Origin: Porphyromonadaceae bacterium UBA3318
GTDB lineage: Bacteria; Bacteroidota; Bacteroidia; Bacteroidales; Muribaculaceae
Assembly: GCA_002361235.1 (NCBI GenBank)
Contig: DESI01000084.1
Location: forward strand, 1-8,032
Length of the DNA stretch: 8,032 bases
Direction of reading: 5' to 3'
In this document: positions 1 to 5,926 of the stretch, piece after piece
Position numbering within the stretch: position 1 is the stretch's first letter
Layout: each line of letters starts with the position of its first letter
The notes under the pieces: generated by a model
Told to the model about the DNA's origin: nothing
The model's input: the letters and a program-made list of their open reading frames with translations, nothing else
The model's database searches: none
Translations under genes and position numbers: made by a program

Positions 1-32
1 CCTTAATTACGACACAGCCTCATTGTTGGGTA

Positions 33-47
33 CCGGCGTTGGGCCGG
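33..47 (-). other. Small GC hairpin downstream of beta-galactosidase
   Basis: CCGGC at 33-37 pairs with GCCGG at 43-47 around a 5-base loop. It is the only hairpin seen downstream of the gene in this window. No T-run follows on the minus strand, so I do not call it an intrinsic terminator. Confidence 0.3.
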
Positions 48-58
48 ATTAGGGGTCG

Positions 59-96
59 CTTACTTCACAGGTTTCATCTTACTTCACCGGCTTCAT
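59..96 (-). repeat. Tandem duplication of the beta-galactosidase 3' end (MKPVK-stop twice)
   Basis: Two 19-base units sit head to tail: 78-96 is the true gene end and 59-77 is the copy beyond the stop. They match at 17 of 19 bases. On the minus strand they read ATGAAGCCGGTGAAGTAAG and ATGAAACCTGTGAAGTAAG. Both differences are at third codon positions and are synonymous (AAG/AAA, CCG/CCT), so each unit encodes MKPVK-stop. The second unit is out of frame with the gene and untranslated in it. Confidence 0.8.
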
Positions 97-3000
97 GATG
101 AAGGTGAACGTGCGGTCGCCGTATTTCAGGCGGTACTGCGGCAGCGGGAGTGCACCCCAGCTGTTGACGCAGCCCAAGCCCATCTGCTCCTTGTCGATGA
201 TCAGGTTGGTGAATCCGGCCTTCTCAACCTCGGGCGAGTGCGTCTGGCGCTTGTGCAGGCCCTCGTCCAGACTCTCGATCGTATAGTCCAGAGCCGATGC
301 CGAGAAGGGAGCGTCGGAAATGAATTCCAGACCCTTGCCGGCATGGTTCAGCTGCTTCCAGTAGCGGATGTCGGTCTTGGTGCCGGTCTCCTGCGGACGG
401 ACATAGGGATAGAACTGCTCGGCCACAGTCTGCCTGTACAGGCCCAGCCTGGTGCCGTGGTTACGGTCGGAGTAGTTCTCGATCGGGCCGCGGCCGTAGT
501 ACTCGATGGCGTCGAAGCTTTCGGGCATCTGCATCTGCATTCCGAAACGGAATATGTCGGACACCTTCGCATCTTTCGTGGCCTTGAACGCCTCGGTCAC
601 CTTGACGGCACCGTTGCCGTTCACCACGTATGTCATGTCGAGCGTACCCTGCACGCCGGGCATCGAATATTTGGCCGTGATGTAGGCAAGGCCGTCCTTG
701 CTTTCGCCGGTCAGCTTCTCCAGTTTCATCTCGGGATTCTTCCATGCGGCATACTTGCGCATCAGGTCCGCGCCGAAGTCATTGTCGGTAACGGCGCGCC
801 AGAAGTTGGGCGCCAGCTTGCCACCCTCGTTGATGTACTCAGTGCCGGCGACTTCGTAACGGGTCATGAAACCGCTGTGACGGTTGAACTCAACCGTGAA
901 GTCATGACCTTTCACAATCATATAGTGACGGTCGTTGTCCACCACCGTGGCAACGGGAGCATCCTGGTTGGAAGCGGCTACCGTGGCGATGTTCATGTCG
1001 TTGGCCTTGGGCTGGGTGAGCAGGAACTGCTCGCCGGCAATCTCATATCCAGCGGGAAGAACGCCTGTGCTTTCCTTCAGAACATACGACACATTCAGCG
1101 CCCATTCGCCCTGATTGGAAATCTCGCCGTAAGGAATCGTCACCTCGGTCTCCGTGCCGGGCTTCACCTTGATGTCGCTGATGCGGCCCTCGCGCACAGG
1201 CACGCCGTTGTTCAGAAGCACCCAGTCGAGGTTTACGTCGCACAGGCACTTGAAGAAGCGCTCGTTCTTGATCCTGACCTTGCCCTTGGCCAGATCCACG
1301 GGGAGGGTCCAGATATCCTGATAGTAATATTTCACCTCGGTAGCCGACGGATTGGGGATGCGGTCGGGGTTCACGATACCGTTTGCACAGAAGTTGTCGT
1401 TGCTGGCGTCAAAGCGGTTGAAGTCGCCGCCGTAGCCGTATATCTCCACGCCGTTCTTGCCCTTGGTGCGGATGGCCTGGTCCACGAAGTCCCAGATGAA
1501 ACCGCCCTGCAGGTTGGGATACTTGCGGATAAGGTCCCAATACTCCTTGAAACCGCCCACGGAGTTACCCATGGCGTGAGCGTACTCGCACTGGATCAGG
1601 GGCTTGTTAACCTCCCCTTTCAGTCCCTTTTCACCCCACTGCTCCATCGTATTGTAGTCGGCGTACATCGGGCAATATACATCCGTCAGGCCGGTGGTGT
1701 GGGCCTGTTCATACTGTACGGGACGGCTGGGATCCTCGTTCTTCACCCACTTGTAGGCAGCCTCGAAGTTCGGACCGTAGCCCGCTTCGTTGCCGAGGCT
1801 CCAGAATATCACGGCCGGATGGTTGAAGTGCTGCGCCACGTTGCGCTGGTTGCGCTCCATGTGCGCCTTGGCATACTGCTTGTTCTTGGCCAAAGTCTTC
1901 TCGCCGTAGCCCATGCCGTGGCTTTCCAGATTGGCCTCGGCCACCATATAGAGTCCGTACTTGTCGCACAGGTCGTACCACAACGGATCGTCGGGATAGT
2001 GACACGTACGCACGGCGTTGACGTTCAGCTTCTTCATGGTCTCTACATCCTGCAGCATACGCTCCGGCGAAACCACATAACCGCCGTCGGGATCCAGCTC
2101 ATGACGGTTAACGCCCTTGAACAGTACAGGCTTACCGTTGACCAATACTTGATCCTTCACCATTTCGATCTTGCGGAAGCCGACGTTTACGGGCACGGCC
2201 TCGCTGTTGCCCTGCATGGTAGCGGTAAGAGTATAGAGATAAGGCTTCTCGGCGCTCCACTTGTTCACATCAGCCACCTTGAGCTGGGTGCGGCCGCTCT
2301 TGTTTGCCGTGCCGGTAGCCACCTCGTTGCCCTCGGCATCCTTCAGGCTCAGGGTGACGGGAGCCGAAGCCGTCAGAGTCAGATCCACGTTCAGCACACC
2401 GTCCTTGTATTCATTCTCCAGGTCGGGAGTGACACGCACGTCGGCTATGCGCTTCTTGTCGCGGGCGTAAAGATAGGAATCACGTGCCACACCGCACAGG
2501 CGGAAGAAGTCTTGGTCCTCCAGGTAGGTGCCGTCGCACCAGCGGAACACCTGGAATGCTATCAGGTTCTCCTTGCCCGGCACCAGGTAGCGGGTCACGT
2601 CGAATTCGGCGGCCAGCTTGCTGTCCTCGCTATAACCTACGTACCGGCCGTTGATCCACAGATAGATGTTGGACGTAACCGAACCGAAGTGCGCGATGAT
2701 GTCCTTGCCCTTCCAGTTGGCCGGCACCTTTATCTCGCGGCGGTATGTGCCCACATGGTTGTTGGCCACGGGCACGTACGGGGGATTGTTCTCGAACTGA
2801 TTGCTCCAGGGATATTCGGTGTTGACATACAGCGGATCGCCGTATCCGTTCAGCTCCCAGATGCCGGGAACGGGCATCTCGCCCCAACCCTTGTCGTTGA
2901 AGTCTTTCTTCCAGAAATCCACCGGACGCCGGTCGGCGTCGTTTACCCAGTTGAATTTCCACAGACCGTTAAGGCTCAGATAGTTTTTTGAAGCCTTCAT

Positions 3001-3174
3001 GTTGCGGCTGTCAAGCGCCGCCTCGTTCTTGTCATAGGCGAAATTCGCAGCGCGCATCGGAGCGCGGTTCACGGCATTAACCTCCGGATTCTGCCATTCC
3101 TTGAATGTCTGCGCCGACACCCCCATGGAGGACGCGGCGGCAAACATTGCCGTCAATAACACTTTATTCATCAT
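79..3174 (-). CDS. Exported GH2 beta-galactosidase, LacZ type, complete
   Basis: The product has 1031 residues, close to E. coli LacZ (1023). Seen: a signal peptide at residues 1-22 (MMNKVLLTAMFAAASSMGVSAQ), so it should act in the periplasm or envelope. The order is a GH2 sugar-binding jelly roll (about 60-240), an immunoglobulin-like domain (about 245-335), the TIM barrel (about 336-640) and the C-terminal LacZ small-chain-type beta domain (about 750-1031). The barrel carries WSLGNEAGYG with E463 as acid/base and IQCEYAHAMGNS with E530 as nucleophile, plus NRHE at 356-359; all key residues are intact. Known for the family: retaining hydrolysis of terminal beta-galactosides. The exact substrate (lactose, host glycan or plant galactan) cannot be read from sequence. 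Two ATG codons in tandem (3172-3174 and 3169-3171) give almost the same product. There is no Shine-Dalgarno sequence, as is usual in Bacteroidota. It lies 166 bases after the phosphatase gene on the same strand but has its own promoter, so co-transcription is uncertain. Confidence 0.96.
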   Translation of the reverse strand: MMNKVLLTAMFAAASSMGVSAQTFKEWQNPEVNAVNRAPMRAANFAYDKNEAALDSRNMKASKNYLSLNGLWKFNWVNDADRRPVDFWKKDFNDKGWGEMPVPGIWELNGYGDPLYVNTEYPWSNQFENNPPYVPVANNHVGTYRREIKVPANWKGKDIIAHFGSVTSNIYLWINGRYVGYSEDSKLAAEFDVTRYLVPGKENLIAFQVFRWCDGTYLEDQDFFRLCGVARDSYLYARDKKRIADVRVTPDLENEYKDGVLNVDLTLTASAPVTLSLKDAEGNEVATGTANKSGRTQLKVADVNKWSAEKPYLYTLTATMQGNSEAVPVNVGFRKIEMVKDQVLVNGKPVLFKGVNRHELDPDGGYVVSPERMLQDVETMKKLNVNAVRTCHYPDDPLWYDLCDKYGLYMVAEANLESHGMGYGEKTLAKNKQYAKAHMERNQRNVAQHFNHPAVIFWSLGNEAGYGPNFEAAYKWVKNEDPSRPVQYEQAHTTGLTDVYCPMYADYNTMEQWGEKGLKGEVNKPLIQCEYAHAMGNSVGGFKEYWDLIRKYPNLQGGFIWDFVDQAIRTKGKNGVEIYGYGGDFNRFDASNDNFCANGIVNPDRIPNPSATEVKYYYQDIWTLPVDLAKGKVRIKNERFFKCLCDVNLDWVLLNNGVPVREGRISDIKVKPGTETEVTIPYGEISNQGEWALNVSYVLKESTGVLPAGYEIAGEQFLLTQPKANDMNIATVAASNQDAPVATVVDNDRHYMIVKGHDFTVEFNRHSGFMTRYEVAGTEYINEGGKLAPNFWRAVTDNDFGADLMRKYAAWKNPEMKLEKLTGESKDGLAYITAKYSMPGVQGTLDMTYVVNGNGAVKVTEAFKATKDAKVSDIFRFGMQMQMPESFDAIEYYGRGPIENYSDRNHGTRLGLYRQTVAEQFYPYVRPQETGTKTDIRYWKQLNHAGKGLEFISDAPFSASALDYTIESLDEGLHKRQTHSPEVEKAGFTNLIIDKEQMGLGCVNSWGALPLPQYRLKYGDRTFTFIMKPVK

Positions 3175-3272
3175 ATCAGATTAGTTTGTAATTTCACACG
3201 TCACATTGGACTCCTGCGGCCCCGAACGGGTAATAGGGCACACGGGTAACAGTTTCCATCCCCAAAATTGTG

Positions 3273-3304
3273 TAAAATTAACACTAATCCGCGGCTCCGG
3301 CAAA
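3273..3304 (-). promoter_or_regulatory. Bacteroides-type promoter for the beta-galactosidase
   Basis: On the minus strand TTTG (3304-3301) is followed after 20 bases by TAATTTTA (3280-3273). The known Bacteroides sigma-ABfr pattern is TTTG, 19-21 bases, then TAnnTTTG. The -33 box is exact and the -7 box differs only at its last base. Transcription would start near 3266-3270, giving a leader of about 95 bases. No obvious operator dyad or catabolite site is seen beside it. Confidence 0.6.
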
Positions 3305-3340
3305 TTTTATGGCATGTTTTACAACACCCTCAGCGGGACT

Positions 3341-4561
3341 TCATCTTGTAAGTGACTGGTCGAGCCATTCTTGAGCCTGCCTGTACGTCATCAACGGCAT
3401 GGCCGGCTGCTCGTTATGCAGAGTCTGCACATACATCCTGTCCGTGTTCTTGCTTCTCAACAGCAACAGCTGCAGGTTGGCGGCCATCGGCACCACCTCA
3501 TAATCGCGCCAATGATCGGCCACCCGGGTCCAGTCGGTCGTCACATATCTGCATCCCGGCAACGCCAACTGGCTCAGCAACGGCATCAGCGTCTCGGCAT
3601 GCCCGAACCGCAACGTCATCGCCGGGCCGTCATAACCGGGCCGCGAGGCACGCTCCAGGCTCTTGGCAATGTCAGCTACAAGACTGCGCGACATACGCGA
3701 CGGCGTCAGGCTCAATCCGTTGGCCGAATAGGTCAGATAATGGCGCAGATTCTCACTCTGCCATGCACGGCGGTATTCCTGCGGCGTGTAAAACGCGCGC
3801 CAGTCCACATCGCCGAACACAGCATTGGCACCGGATACTATCTTATACATCACGCGTGCCATCTTGCGCTGTTTCTTGTCGCTCATAGCATTGCCAGCGG
3901 GTATAAGCCGGCGCACGGCATCCACCGGGCTGACTTTGGCGTCGTATGCTTCCCATACACGTTTCCATTCGTTCGATCTGTCGTATGCGATATACGCGCT
4001 GTCCGTATCGAAAAACCGCACAAGTTGATTGTAACGCGGCCCGCTTCCCTGACCCATTTCCGTTTTGGGATGATTCCATATCACGGCATGAGAGCATATA
4101 TCCATACTCATCACGCAGCGCGGCACATACGAGGCTATCGCCGTGACACTGTCAAGCTGACGCAGAGCCTCCGCTCCACGCCGCGACATCCTGTCGCCTA
4201 TGCCCGTCTGCTCCACCATTCCTATCGAATCCAGCGCCCCGTAATGTCCGGCCGTCACGGAATCAAGACGATGGCATAACGCCCGCAGCTTTACTCCGGC
4301 TGCCGTTAACGGCCCTTCCGAGTCGAGGAATTTCAGCATATCCTGTGTATATGATGCTTTGGAAAGAAACCGCGCCCCATGCCGTCCGACGTGGTCTACA
4401 TACACCACTTCCAGCGAATCCGGCACCTGATACGCCTCCTGATCGCCGGCGCCGGGGTACGGCAGACTCGTGCCCGCATATTCGCATACCTGCGCCGACG
4501 ATGCCGTAACCATTGCCGTCACCACCGCCATCACAATTATTCCAATCCTTTTCATAACCAT
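3341..4561 (-). CDS. Exported histidine-type acid phosphatase, MINPP/phytase-like
   Basis: The product has 406 residues. Residues 1-23 (MVMKRIGIIVMAVVTAMVTA and on) form a signal peptide; the second Met (ATG 4553-4555, giving MKRIG) is an equally good or better start. The branch-2 histidine phosphatase signature is complete: RHGAR at 60-64, with H61 as the phospho-accepting histidine, and HAE at 321-323 in FGHAETLMPLL, whose E is the usual proton donor. The region around RCVMSMD (148-154) and NEWKRVWEAY (197-206) fits bacterial homologues of multiple inositol polyphosphate phosphatase. Known for the family: stepwise removal of phosphate from phytate or other phosphomonoesters. The substrate here is inferred. 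The length fits the bacterial MINPP group. It is on the same strand as the beta-galactosidase, 166 bases upstream. Upstream lies the long palindromic intergenic region, so its regulation may be independent. Confidence 0.88.
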   Translation of the reverse strand: MVMKRIGIIVMAVVTAMVTASSAQVCEYAGTSLPYPGAGDQEAYQVPDSLEVVYVDHVGRHGARFLSKASYTQDMLKFLDSEGPLTAAGVKLRALCHRLDSVTAGHYGALDSIGMVEQTGIGDRMSRRGAEALRQLDSVTAIASYVPRCVMSMDICSHAVIWNHPKTEMGQGSGPRYNQLVRFFDTDSAYIAYDRSNEWKRVWEAYDAKVSPVDAVRRLIPAGNAMSDKKQRKMARVMYKIVSGANAVFGDVDWRAFYTPQEYRRAWQSENLRHYLTYSANGLSLTPSRMSRSLVADIAKSLERASRPGYDGPAMTLRFGHAETLMPLLSQLALPGCRYVTTDWTRVADHWRDYEVVPMAANLQLLLLRSKNTDRMYVQTLHNEQPAMPLMTYRQAQEWLDQSLTR

Positions 4562-4563
4562 AC

Positions 4564-4571
4564 AATTTTAT
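4564..4571 (-). promoter_or_regulatory. Possible -7 element for the phosphatase gene
   Basis: TAAAATTG lies on the minus strand (4571-4564), two bases before the ATG at 4561. It differs from TAnnTTTG at one base. No TTTG is found at the expected -33 spacing. If used, it would give an almost leaderless mRNA and would favour the internal ATG at 4553-4555. This is a weak call. Confidence 0.3.
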
Positions 4572-4611
4572 AATTCAACTTGTGCATGTTAGAATTATTA
4601 AGATTCTCAAG

Positions 4612-4679
4612 GCACAGAACTAAACGGCAAAAGCGAGGCTTTTAGCCTACATAGAACTTACAGATTCACACAGAACTAA
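4612..4679. repeat. Three short direct repeats upstream of the phosphatase
   Basis: Plus-strand copies are GCACAGAACTAA (4612-4623), ACATAGAACTTA (4649-4660) and ACACAGAACTAA (4668-4679). The first and third are also preceded by AGATTC (4601-4606 and 4662-4667), so the longer unit is AGATTC, a short spacer, then CACAGAACTAA. Between copies one and two lies a hairpin, AGGCT-TTT-AGCCT (4636-4648). They could be regulator-binding sites or decayed repeat units; no factor is assigned. Confidence 0.5.
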
Positions 4680-4706
4680 CTATTTGACAGACACTTCGAG
4701 CCGATA

Positions 4707-4985
4707 CCTCGGAGAGGTTATTTCTCATTAACCCCACGATGGCTATAGGGCGCGAAGCGTCCCGACAGCCTTCGTGGGGATAGTCCGGCTCGGCATAGCT
4801 TGGTCGGAGACCATGCCGCTCGCCTTAAGCAACCTAATCCTCGATCATAGGGGATACACATCAGGCAGTACAGAGGCATGGTCTCCGACCAAGCTGTGTC
4901 ATGCCCGACTGACCCCACGAAGGCCGGTGCCGGCTGAAGCTGTCCCCGACCATCGTGGGGTTATCGAGAAACAGCCTCTCCGAGG
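4707..4985. repeat. 279-base nested inverted repeat with 111-base arms
   Basis: The left arm 4707-4817 and the right arm 4875-4985 are inverted copies joined by a 57-base spacer. By hand count 80 of 111 positions match, with no gap. The ends (CCTCGGAGAGG at 4707-4717, CCTCTCCGAGG at 4975-4985) match perfectly. The inner 20 or so bases ending at 4817 (AGCTTGGTCGGAGACCATGC) match perfectly too. Inside each arm is a smaller dyad, CCCCACGA with TCGTGGGG (4732-4779 and 4913-4960), so the whole can fold as a branched cruciform. No equal target duplication touches the ends; a CCGAT five-mer occurs just outside on both sides (4701-4705, 4995-4999) but not at matching distances. There is no transposase. 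This is either a dispersed Bacteroidales palindromic repeat or a MITE-like remnant; family unknown to me. Confidence 0.85.
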
Positions 4986-5126
4986 CACCACATTCCGATT
5001 GGAATATAATCTACCTGATAGTTCCGTACATTGCCTTTCTTTAAATTCCATCTTATAAACTTGAGATACTTAAGTTTTATAATTAAAACCATAACCACGA
5101 CAAAAGGTTGTGTCGGATATTTTTTG

Positions 5127-5134
5127 TAACTTTG
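5127..5134 (+). promoter_or_regulatory. Perfect -7 promoter element next to a start codon
   Basis: TAACTTTG is an exact match to the Bacteroides -7 form TAnnTTTG. Only CGGC separates it from the ATG at 5139. No TTTG is present at the 19-21 base spacing; the nearest similar tetramer is GTTG at 5107-5110, spaced 16 bases. An imperfect dyad, CGACA (5098-5102) with TGTCG (5111-5115), overlaps the -33 zone and could be an operator. The expected transcription start falls at or next to the ATG. Confidence 0.6.
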
Positions 5135-5138
5135 CGGC

Positions 5139-5732
5139 ATGGCAGACAATTACCTTGAAAAGAAGATGGAGGAGCTTCACAACCGCAAGGTCGGTTGCGC
5201 ACCGACGCGCGTCAGCCCGGCTTCGCGCCACCTGCTCACATTCCCATTCAAACCGTTGCGCGTATTGGTCATTGCCCGCGACAGGCATGCCGTAAGCCAA
5301 TACACCAAGACGTTTCAGCAAGCAGGCTGCCGTGTGGCCGTCGTCAGCACCATTGATGCCGCCGAAACCGACCTGCCGCAAGATCACGGCTGCCGATATT
5401 ACGCCGTCGGCAACGATGAGCAAACTGCCCCCGCCTTCTCCAATCTGATCGCCTCCTGGCGCGACATCGATGTAGTTGTAATGCTTGACAATTGGCCGGC
5501 CATGACCGCCTTGCTGCGCGACCACGCCGCCTCACGCCCCTACCCCAACGACTGGGGTTTCCCGATTCTGACCGTATCTCAAAACCGCGTCACCCGTCAC
5601 GACATCATGGCCGACATCACCATCTCCTCTCCCGTCCCCGACGTCCCCGACGTCCCCGACCGTCCCGAAGCCACGGTCCTCACTTTCCTCGCCCTGAAAT
5701 CGAACTCCCCCATCTCCTCAATCACTTTTTAA
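5139..5732 (+). CDS. Short-chain-dehydrogenase-like protein lacking cofactor motifs
   Basis: The product has 197 residues. The start at 5139 (MADNYLEKKMEELHNRK) is preferred because that N-terminal form is, from memory, typical of a Bacteroidales SDR-like group; the alternative is Met10 at 5166. Seen: a beta strand RVLVIA (41-46), a helix (51-63), a strand RVAVVS (65-70), then GCRYYAVGND (84-93), DIDVVVMLDN (109-118) and FPILTV (141-146). This follows the Rossmann order of SDR enzymes (VLVTGxxxGIG, AGxxVxxxD, IDxLVNNAG). However, the glycine motif is replaced by ARDRHAV, NNAG by MLDN, and no YxxxK is evident. At 197 residues it is shorter than the usual 240-260. It ends in a low-complexity tail with three VPD repeats (168-174). 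I infer a fold kept without dehydrogenase chemistry, or a decaying gene. It has no signal peptide and is the only long plus-strand gene here. Confidence 0.72.
   Translation: MADNYLEKKMEELHNRKVGCAPTRVSPASRHLLTFPFKPLRVLVIARDRHAVSQYTKTFQQAGCRVAVVSTIDAAETDLPQDHGCRYYAVGNDEQTAPAFSNLIASWRDIDVVVMLDNWPAMTALLRDHAASRPYPNDWGFPILTVSQNRVTRHDIMADITISSPVPDVPDVPDRPEATVLTFLALKSNSPISSITF
5634..5660 (+). repeat. Three perfect 9-base tandem repeats in the coding sequence
   Basis: GTCCCCGAC occurs three times in a row (5634-5642, 5643-5651, 5652-5660), coding for VPD three times near the C-terminus of the SDR-like protein. Changes in copy number would keep the frame. Confidence 0.9.
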
Positions 5733-5771
5733 GTATAGCAAACTCTACCTTCGCACGGAACGCTAATGTAG

Positions 5772-5837
5772 GCGACTGGAGGGGCGGTGTCCCCACCGCC
5801 CATTAGTTGACGGCGGGGACGCCGTCATTCCAGTTGC
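5772..5837. repeat. REP-like three-way junction with complementary loops
   Basis: The closing helix pairs 5772-5780 with 5829-5837 (9 bp, one G-T). It encloses hairpin A, GGGCGGTG-TCCC-CACCGCCC (5782-5801), and hairpin B, 5808-5815 paired with 5820-5827 (TGACGGCG, CGCCGTCA) around GGGA. Both stems are perfect 8-bp helices. The tetraloops TCCC and GGGA are exact complements. Hairpins A and B share the core CGGYGTCCCCRCCG in opposite orientation, so they are inverted copies of one unit. This resembles the paired-unit layout of REP/BIME elements; the family is not identified. Confidence 0.75.
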
Positions 5838-5868
5838 ACGGCACTTCGTGCCCGCGCCTCTATATACG

Positions 5869-5897
5869 ACGGACGCGCCGAGCCTCGGCGCGTCCGT
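5869..5897. terminator. Perfect 13-bp hairpin, possible two-way terminator
   Basis: ACGGACGCGCCGA (5869-5881) pairs fully with TCGGCGCGTCCGT (5885-5897) around the loop GCC. It lies between convergent genes, 136 bases after one stop and 29 bases before the other gene's stop, and is flanked by AT-rich DNA (5861-5866 and 5898-5904). There is no clean T-run on either side, so termination is inferred from position and stem strength. Confidence 0.5.
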
Positions 5898-5926
5898 TAT
5901 ATTCATTGGGGCTTAGGTAATGGATG

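Larger units (their letters stand above)
4562..5138. other. Long divergent intergenic region, no credible gene
   Basis: This lies between the minus-strand phosphatase and the plus-strand gene starting at 5139. It holds three short direct repeats, a small hairpin, the 279-base nested inverted repeat, and an AT-rich stretch with three weak hairpins: ATTCC/GGAAT at 4992-5005, AACTTGAG/CTTAAGTT at 5058-5076, and GTTTTA/TAAAAC at 5074-5089. Open frames exist on both strands inside the inverted repeat but are best explained by its symmetry. Confidence 0.85.
5733..5926. other. Convergent intergenic region filled with stem-loops
   Basis: The plus-strand SDR-like gene and the minus-strand secreted-protein gene end towards each other here. 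The region holds the three-way-junction repeat (5772-5837), a small hairpin GGCAC-TTC-GTGCC (5840-5852) and a long hairpin (5869-5897). No coding sequence is supported. Confidence 0.8.

Noticed and set aside
238..2991. A 917-codon open frame on the plus strand opposite the beta-galactosidase.
   Set aside because: It mirrors the GC-rich codon pattern of the true gene, its translation has no recognisable domain, and the opposite strand has all GH2 motifs and a signal peptide.
3319..3351. TTACAA/TTGTAA dyad across the phosphatase stop as a terminator.
   Set aside because: Only 6 bp with a poorly paired interior and no T-run; it overlaps the coding end.
3371..4279. A 302-codon plus-strand frame opposite the phosphatase.
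   Set aside because: Shadow of the real gene; its His/Arg-rich translation has no domain.
4701..4999. CCGAT on both sides of the large palindrome as a target-site duplication.
   Set aside because: The copies lie 1 and 9 bases from the arm ends, so they do not flank a defined element, and a 5-mer match is easily chance.
4774..5058. A 94-codon plus-strand frame (and a 66-codon minus frame at 4718-4918) in the intergenic region as real genes.
   Set aside because: Both start with GTG inside the inverted repeat and repeat each other's peptide because of the symmetry; treated as part of the repeat.
5070..5525. A 151-codon minus-strand frame overlapping the SDR-like gene.
   Set aside because: It is antisense to a gene with a perfect promoter element, ordered Rossmann strands and a family-like N-terminus; its own translation shows no recognisable domain.
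4942..5660. The 9-mer GTCCCCGAC shared by the palindrome (4942-4950) and the VPD repeat (5634-5660).
   Set aside because: Too short in GC-rich DNA to imply a common origin; no flanking similarity.
4562..5926. CRISPR array, tRNA or rRNA in the hairpin-rich intergenic regions.
   Set aside because: No evenly spaced repeats with unique spacers, no tRNA cloverleaf with a T-loop GTTC and CCA-like end, and no rRNA core sequence seen.
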